From positions 1 to 17,447 of the forward strand of contig UQSC01000031.1 of the NCBI GenBank assembly GCA_900543615.1: a stretch of 17,447 bases of DNA, in the 5' to 3' direction. The stretch's first letter is position 1; every line of letters starts with the position of its first letter. Positions 14,208 through 17,447 of the stretch are shown one piece after another. Below the pieces are notes generated by a model. It was not told the origin of the DNA. It searched no databases and saw nothing but the letters and a program-made list of their open reading frames with translations. This DNA is from an uncultured Collinsella sp. Lineage in GTDB: Bacteria; Actinomycetota; Coriobacteriia; Coriobacteriales; Coriobacteriaceae. A program made the translations under genes and the position numbers.

Positions 14208-15218
14208 CTAGTTGCGGAGGGCGTTGTCTAGGGTGGCGGCCACGATCAAGGGGTCGTCGGTGCCGGCGAAGAGGCGGATGGTGCTCCCCTGCTTGCCACG
14301 TGGAGCCGAAAGGCGCGTCGTTGCGCCGCCGGCGGGTGATGTGCGGAATTCGTCCGGCAGTATGCTGAAGAATTCGCCTACGGTGCAGTCCATCAGGTCA
14401 AACTCTACTTCCGGGCCAAAACCGTGCTCCAGGATGCCGGTCGCGATGGCATGGTCGGGATGTGAGGTCAGCCCGGGATAGTGCACGTTGCGCACCATCT
14501 CGTTCGCAGCCAAGTACTCGGCCAGCGCACGGGCGCGGTCGAAGTGAGCCTGCATGCGGGCATCGAGCGAGTCCAGCCCGCGCTCCAGCACACCGGCCTC
14601 GTCGGCAGGCAAATCAAGCTTGGCCAAGCCGCAGCCCTCAAGCATGGCATGTGCGCACTCGGCGGCGGCATCCACGCGATGGCGCTTGAGCTGCGAGCGC
14701 GCGACCGAGGCGGCTACGAGCTTACGCGGAGCCTTACCGGCACACACGCGGTCGAGCGCCTCGAGCGACAGCGCAGCACCCAGCCGCAGCGGATCGCAGC
14801 CAAAGACGTCAGCCACGGTGTTGTCCACAACCAGCAGCGCGCGGGCCTCACGAGCCGCGCGGCCCAGCGCACGCAGATCGGGCACACGCAGGCCAAAGCC
14901 ACCGATTGAGTTCACAAACCACCACAGGTGCGAGCCCTCAGCGTCAAACGAAACATCAAAGTCCTCGGACGCGGCGGCAAACGCTGCGGCCAACGGCTCA
15001 TCCACCATAGCCACGTCGCAGCCGTCAAATCCGCTCGCAAACGCATCGGCAAAGTCGTCCGCAAAGGCCACCAGGCGGTCACCGGGACGCACAATCCCCA
15101 ACAGAGACAGCGCCGCCGGCACATGCAGGGCCGCAAGCAACCGCGCCTCACGCGCGCCGGCTCTCAAAGCCCAAGCCTCTTCTAGCTGTTGCACATCCAC
15201 ACGGCACCGTCCCTTCAT
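14208..15218 (-). CDS. degenerate Cys/Met-metabolism PLP-fold protein
   Basis: Resembles the cystathionine gamma-synthase/lyase family (fold type I). PGDRLVAF matches the GD step after the first helix. LLVVDNT (128-134) carries the Asp that binds the PLP ring nitrogen. PLRLGA, VHYPGLTSHPDH and IRLFAGTDDP match family C-terminal motifs. Two key parts are missing. Gapless alignment from VVDNT places R157 where the Schiff-base lysine (HSxTK) should be, and the first roughly 50 residues with the YxR motif that reaches the partner's PLP are absent. The protein is 336 residues against about 390 usual. It may be a pseudo-enzyme, or a nearby lysine (K162, K166) could substitute. The start is uncertain. 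ATG 15218 follows a terminator directly, and an in-frame GTG at 15200 has a better ribosome-binding site (AAGGGA). Substrate unknown. Confidence 0.75.
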   Translation of the reverse strand: MKGRCRVDVQQLEEAWALRAGAREARLLAALHVPAALSLLGIVRPGDRLVAFADDFADAFASGFDGCDVAMVDEPLAAAFAAASEDFDVSFDAEGSHLWWFVNSIGGFGLRVPDLRALGRAAREARALLVVDNTVADVFGCDPLRLGAALSLEALDRVCAGKAPRKLVAASVARSQLKRHRVDAAAECAHAMLEGCGLAKLDLPADEAGVLERGLDSLDARMQAHFDRARALAEYLAANEMVRNVHYPGLTSHPDHAIATGILEHGFGPEVEFDLMDCTVGEFFSILPDEFRTSPAGGATTRLSAPRGKQGSTIRLFAGTDDPLIVAATLDNALRN

Positions 15219-15222
15219 AAGC

Positions 15223-15259
15223 AAAAACCCACGATACGAGTGTTCCCCGCATCGTGGGT
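15223..15259 (-). terminator. intrinsic terminator after scrB
   Basis: Minus-strand stem ACCCACGAT (15259-15251) and ATCGTGGGT (15235-15227), 9 bp with a 15-base loop, ends in T5 (15227-15223). It lies 37 bases after the scrB stop, so it ends that transcript. It also lies immediately before the next gene, downstream of a TATACT -10-like box (15274-15269). It could therefore act as an attenuator for the PLP-fold gene. Confidence 0.8.
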
Positions 15260-15296
15260 AACGGCTGCAGTATAGCGCCGATATGCGACGAATCGC

Positions 15297-16838
15297 CTAG
15301 ATGATGAGCGTATGATAGGTCACGCTCGCACCCGGGGCGTCAACGGTCACGCCATAGGCCTCGGGATAGATGCGCGTCGAGAACACGAGTGCGCCATCGT
15401 TCACAAACACCTCGACCGACGAGACATCGCCAACAATGCGCACGTTGCGAACCTCGTCGACGGGCTCCCAACGCACGGTGCGACCGCAGGCGGCAGAAGC
15501 GCGACCCTCATCGGTAAATCGCATCTCAAAGCGCGCGGGCAGCTCGCCCTCGGCGGGCACAAACGCCAGCTTCAGCTCACCATCAACGGTCGCGGCAAAC
15601 GCTCCGACGACACCGTCAACAACAACGTCAAAGCAGGTGTCGCCGGCAACCTCCAACGAACCCTCCCCCATACGCACCGAGGCATAATGGTGCTCGATCT
15701 CGCGCACCGGCTGTTGCAGCACCACGCCGCCGGCACCGGCTGTAAGCTCACGCGGAACTGTCATGCAGTGCTGCCAGCCGCACGCCACGGTGGGCGCATT
15801 GTCATAGGTCGGCTCATCGGGCATGCCCATCCAGCCAATCAGAATGTGGCGACCATCCTCGGCCGTGAACTCCTGCGGAGCATAGAAGTCAAAGCCGGCG
15901 TCCCACAGGCGGAACTCGCCCAGCTCATAAGCGTCCTTGCCACCCGTAATGTTACCCGTAACGGGCATGTAGCCCGCTGCATACACATTGCCGCGGTCCC
16001 AACGGTCGCCCTCGAGCCCCTGGGGAGAGAAAGACAGAAACCTTGCCGGCACGCCGCCATCCGCCTCAAGCTCCAGATACCCCGGGCACTCCCACATAAA
16101 GCCAAAGCGCTCGGGGGTAGACACGCGACTCTCGAGCTCCCAACTCAGCATATCGGCCGAGCCATACACCAGGATCTCGCCCACATCGCGCCCGGCACCC
16201 TCGCCGTGCATGGCGCAAAATCGACTATCGACATGCGGCCCATCCACGCGACGACGCGCGCCCAGCACCATGTGGTAACGCCCATTATCATCGCGCCACA
16301 CCTTGGGATCGCGCACATGGCAGGTCAAATCCTCGGGATAATCCTCGGACGCCAGCACCACACGCTTTTGGCTGAACTCCCGACCGGCAAGGCCATCAAC
16401 GCTCTCGACATAAACAGTATCGGCGCGGCGGCCGGTATTGACGTAGTCGTACGTGCCGTCTGCATCGGAGAGTTTAACGTTGCCTGTGTACAGTACGCGA
16501 ATGCGGCCGTCCTCGGCAAGCGCGGAGCCCGAATAAACGCCATGGCAATCGAACGGCTCGTCGGGCAGCAGCGGGGCGCCAGCGTAGTCCCACGTCATAA
16601 AATCGCGGCTTGTGGCATGGCCCCACATCTTGACGCCACCCTCGACATCAAACGGCGCATACTGAAAATAGGCATGGAACACGCCGCCCGCTTGGCAAAG
16701 ACCATTGGGGTCGTTGAGCCAGCCCGCCGGCGGCATAATATGGAAGCGCTGGCCATATGCGCCATGACCGCACTCAGAGGCGGCGGTGTCAACAGCGGCA
16801 ACCAGCTTTGCAAGGTCGCGGCCAAGTGCATTAGACAT
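15297..16838 (-). CDS. scrB: sucrose-6-phosphate hydrolase, GH32 family
   Basis: Cytosolic invertase that cleaves sucrose 6-phosphate from the PTS into glucose 6-phosphate and fructose. The 513 residues have a five-bladed GH32 catalytic domain with all three acidic residues: nucleophile D43 in GWLNDPNG (39-46), the transition-state Asp D177 in VRDPKV, and acid/base E250 in MWECPGY. FQYAPF, SGSA and a C-terminal beta-sandwich (about 370-513) complete the family order. There is no signal peptide, so it acts inside the cell, consistent with the upstream PTS permease gene. The ATG at 16838 has a modest AGGA ribosome-binding site nine bases away. Fructan or other fructoside activity cannot be excluded, but the PTS context favours sucrose 6-phosphate. 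Confidence 0.94.
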   Translation of the reverse strand: MSNALGRDLAKLVAAVDTAASECGHGAYGQRFHIMPPAGWLNDPNGLCQAGGVFHAYFQYAPFDVEGGVKMWGHATSRDFMTWDYAGAPLLPDEPFDCHGVYSGSALAEDGRIRVLYTGNVKLSDADGTYDYVNTGRRADTVYVESVDGLAGREFSQKRVVLASEDYPEDLTCHVRDPKVWRDDNGRYHMVLGARRRVDGPHVDSRFCAMHGEGAGRDVGEILVYGSADMLSWELESRVSTPERFGFMWECPGYLELEADGGVPARFLSFSPQGLEGDRWDRGNVYAAGYMPVTGNITGGKDAYELGEFRLWDAGFDFYAPQEFTAEDGRHILIGWMGMPDEPTYDNAPTVACGWQHCMTVPRELTAGAGGVVLQQPVREIEHHYASVRMGEGSLEVAGDTCFDVVVDGVVGAFAATVDGELKLAFVPAEGELPARFEMRFTDEGRASAACGRTVRWEPVDEVRNVRIVGDVSSVEVFVNDGALVFSTRIYPEAYGVTVDAPGASVTYHTLII

Positions 16839-16896
16839 ATCAAAGTCCTAACGGATCGAAAGTAACAAGGCGCCAGAGATCGACACCAGATACGGG

Positions 16897-16926
16897 AAAC
16901 GCCCGCGAGCATACAACCCGCGGGCG
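16897..16926 (-). terminator. hairpin between scrA and scrB
   Basis: Minus-strand stem CGCCCGCG (16926-16919) and CGCGGGCG (16907-16900), 8 bp with an 11-base loop, followed only by TTT. It lies in the 106-base gap between the permease stop and the hydrolase start. It is probably a leaky terminator or an RNA stabiliser that sets the permease-to-hydrolase ratio. No separate scrB promoter was recognised in the gap. Confidence 0.5.
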
Positions 16927-16944
16927 CCCCTCAATCAAAAGCTC

Positions 16945-17399
16945 TTAGGCCTGCTCGGAAGCCTTGGGCTCGTCCTTGTACAGGACAAACGAGACGGCAA
17001 AGGAAACCAGCGCGGCGACCGCAAACATGATCGCGTACTGCACGGGCTGGGCCAGGCACAGCAGGATACCGAAGATGCCGGTAACGCCGGTGCCGGAAGC
17101 AGCAAGCGAGGTGAGTGCGCAGACCAGGGCACCGCAACCGCCGCCGATGCAGCCGGCGATGAAGGGCTTAAAGAAGCGCAGGTTCACACCAAAGATGGCA
17201 GGCTCGGTAATACCCATGAAGGCGGACAGGGCCGAAGGAAGCGCCAGGCCCTTGATCTTGGCATCACGGGTCTTAAAGGCAACGGCGAGCGCGGCGCCAC
17301 CCTGGGCGATGTTGGCGGCACTGGCGATGGGCAGCCAATAGGTCACACCGTACTGGGCAAGCTGACCCAGGTCGATGGCGGTGTACATCTGGTGGATAC
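16945..17399 (-). CDS. scrA: PTS sucrose-type permease EIIC, C-terminal part (cut by contig end)
   Basis: Membrane transporter that imports and phosphorylates sucrose. The 150 codons present (up to 17399, plus one ambiguous base shared with the adapter) are the C-terminal part of the EIIC domain. HQMYTAIDLGQL is the family's substrate-site region. GITEPAIFGVNLRFFKPF is the hallmark loop of the glucose/sucrose superfamily, with the NLRFFKPF form typical of sucrose and trehalose permeases. Two or three hydrophobic membrane segments follow. It ends in a short charged tail (YKDEPKASEQA) with no EIIA domain, so this is an EIIBC-type protein that would need a separate EIIA. The N-terminal EIIB and most of EIIC are lost at the adapter junction. 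Sucrose is inferred from the neighbouring scrB; trehalose or another beta-glucoside is less likely. Confidence 0.9.
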
Positions 17400-17447
17400 C
17401 TGTCTCTTATACACATCTCCGAGCCCACGAGACCGAGGCTGATCTCG
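17400..17447. other. Nextera i7 sequencing adapter (artificial), reverse complement
   Basis: Exact reverse complement of 1-48: Tn5 mosaic end CTGTCTCTTATACACATCT, linker, index CGAGGCTG and ATCTCG of the P7 primer. Base 17400 could belong to either the gene or the adapter. It makes a false 48-bp terminal inverted repeat around the whole contig. Confidence 0.98.

Noticed and set aside
1..17447. Whole contig as a mobile element bounded by terminal inverted repeats
   Set aside because: The inverted ends are Nextera adapter sequence. The content is core housekeeping genes with no transposase, integrase or phage genes.

Overview
This is a complete 17.4-kb contig of a GC-rich gut actinobacterium, most likely class Coriobacteriia and close to Collinsella. 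That placement is my inference from protein style, gene order and composition, since no 16S rRNA or database match was available. Both ends carry the same 48-base Illumina Nextera i7 adapter in inverted orientation (1-48 and 17400-17447). The natural insert is therefore about 49-17399, and the gene at each end is cut by library construction, not by biology.

Nearly everything lies on the minus strand, so it reads from right to left. From about 9000 down to the left end runs one tight eight-gene operon: rimP - nusA - infB - rbfA - nrnA - truB - ribF - dnaG(partial). It covers ribosome maturation, transcription elongation and termination, translation initiation, small-RNA turnover, tRNA pseudouridylation, flavin cofactors and the replication primase. 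Most junctions overlap or are 1-15 bases apart. ylxR, which usually sits between nusA and infB, is absent, and NusA instead ends in a C/C/C/H zinc-knuckle-like tail. A good promoter (TTGCAC - 17 - TATAGT, extended -10) precedes rimP. Between it and the rimP start is a strong intrinsic-terminator hairpin followed by T6, which suggests attenuation, possibly NusA autoregulation.

To the right, leuS (leucyl-tRNA synthetase) has its own promoter candidate and a leader dominated by a 119-nt near-perfect hairpin. Next is guaB, an IMP dehydrogenase strikingly similar, as I recall it, to the 503-residue enzyme of the protist Tritrichomonas foetus. Divergent from guaB is the only plus-strand gene, a small ModE-type DNA-binding protein. 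It converges on a degenerate Cys/Met-metabolism PLP-fold protein whose Schiff-base lysine position holds arginine. Between those two genes sits a palindromic element with perfect 24-bp arms.

The right end is a sucrose-use locus: a GH32 sucrose-6-phosphate hydrolase (scrB) behind the C-terminal part of a sucrose-type PTS permease (scrA). Terminator-like hairpins follow each of them.

No rRNA, tRNA, CRISPR array, insertion-sequence transposase, phage gene or obvious defence system was seen. No gene-free stretch exceeds 300 bases. The longest gaps (8928-9184, 11762-12024, 13537-13729, 14075-14207) all contain regulatory or repeat structures, listed below.
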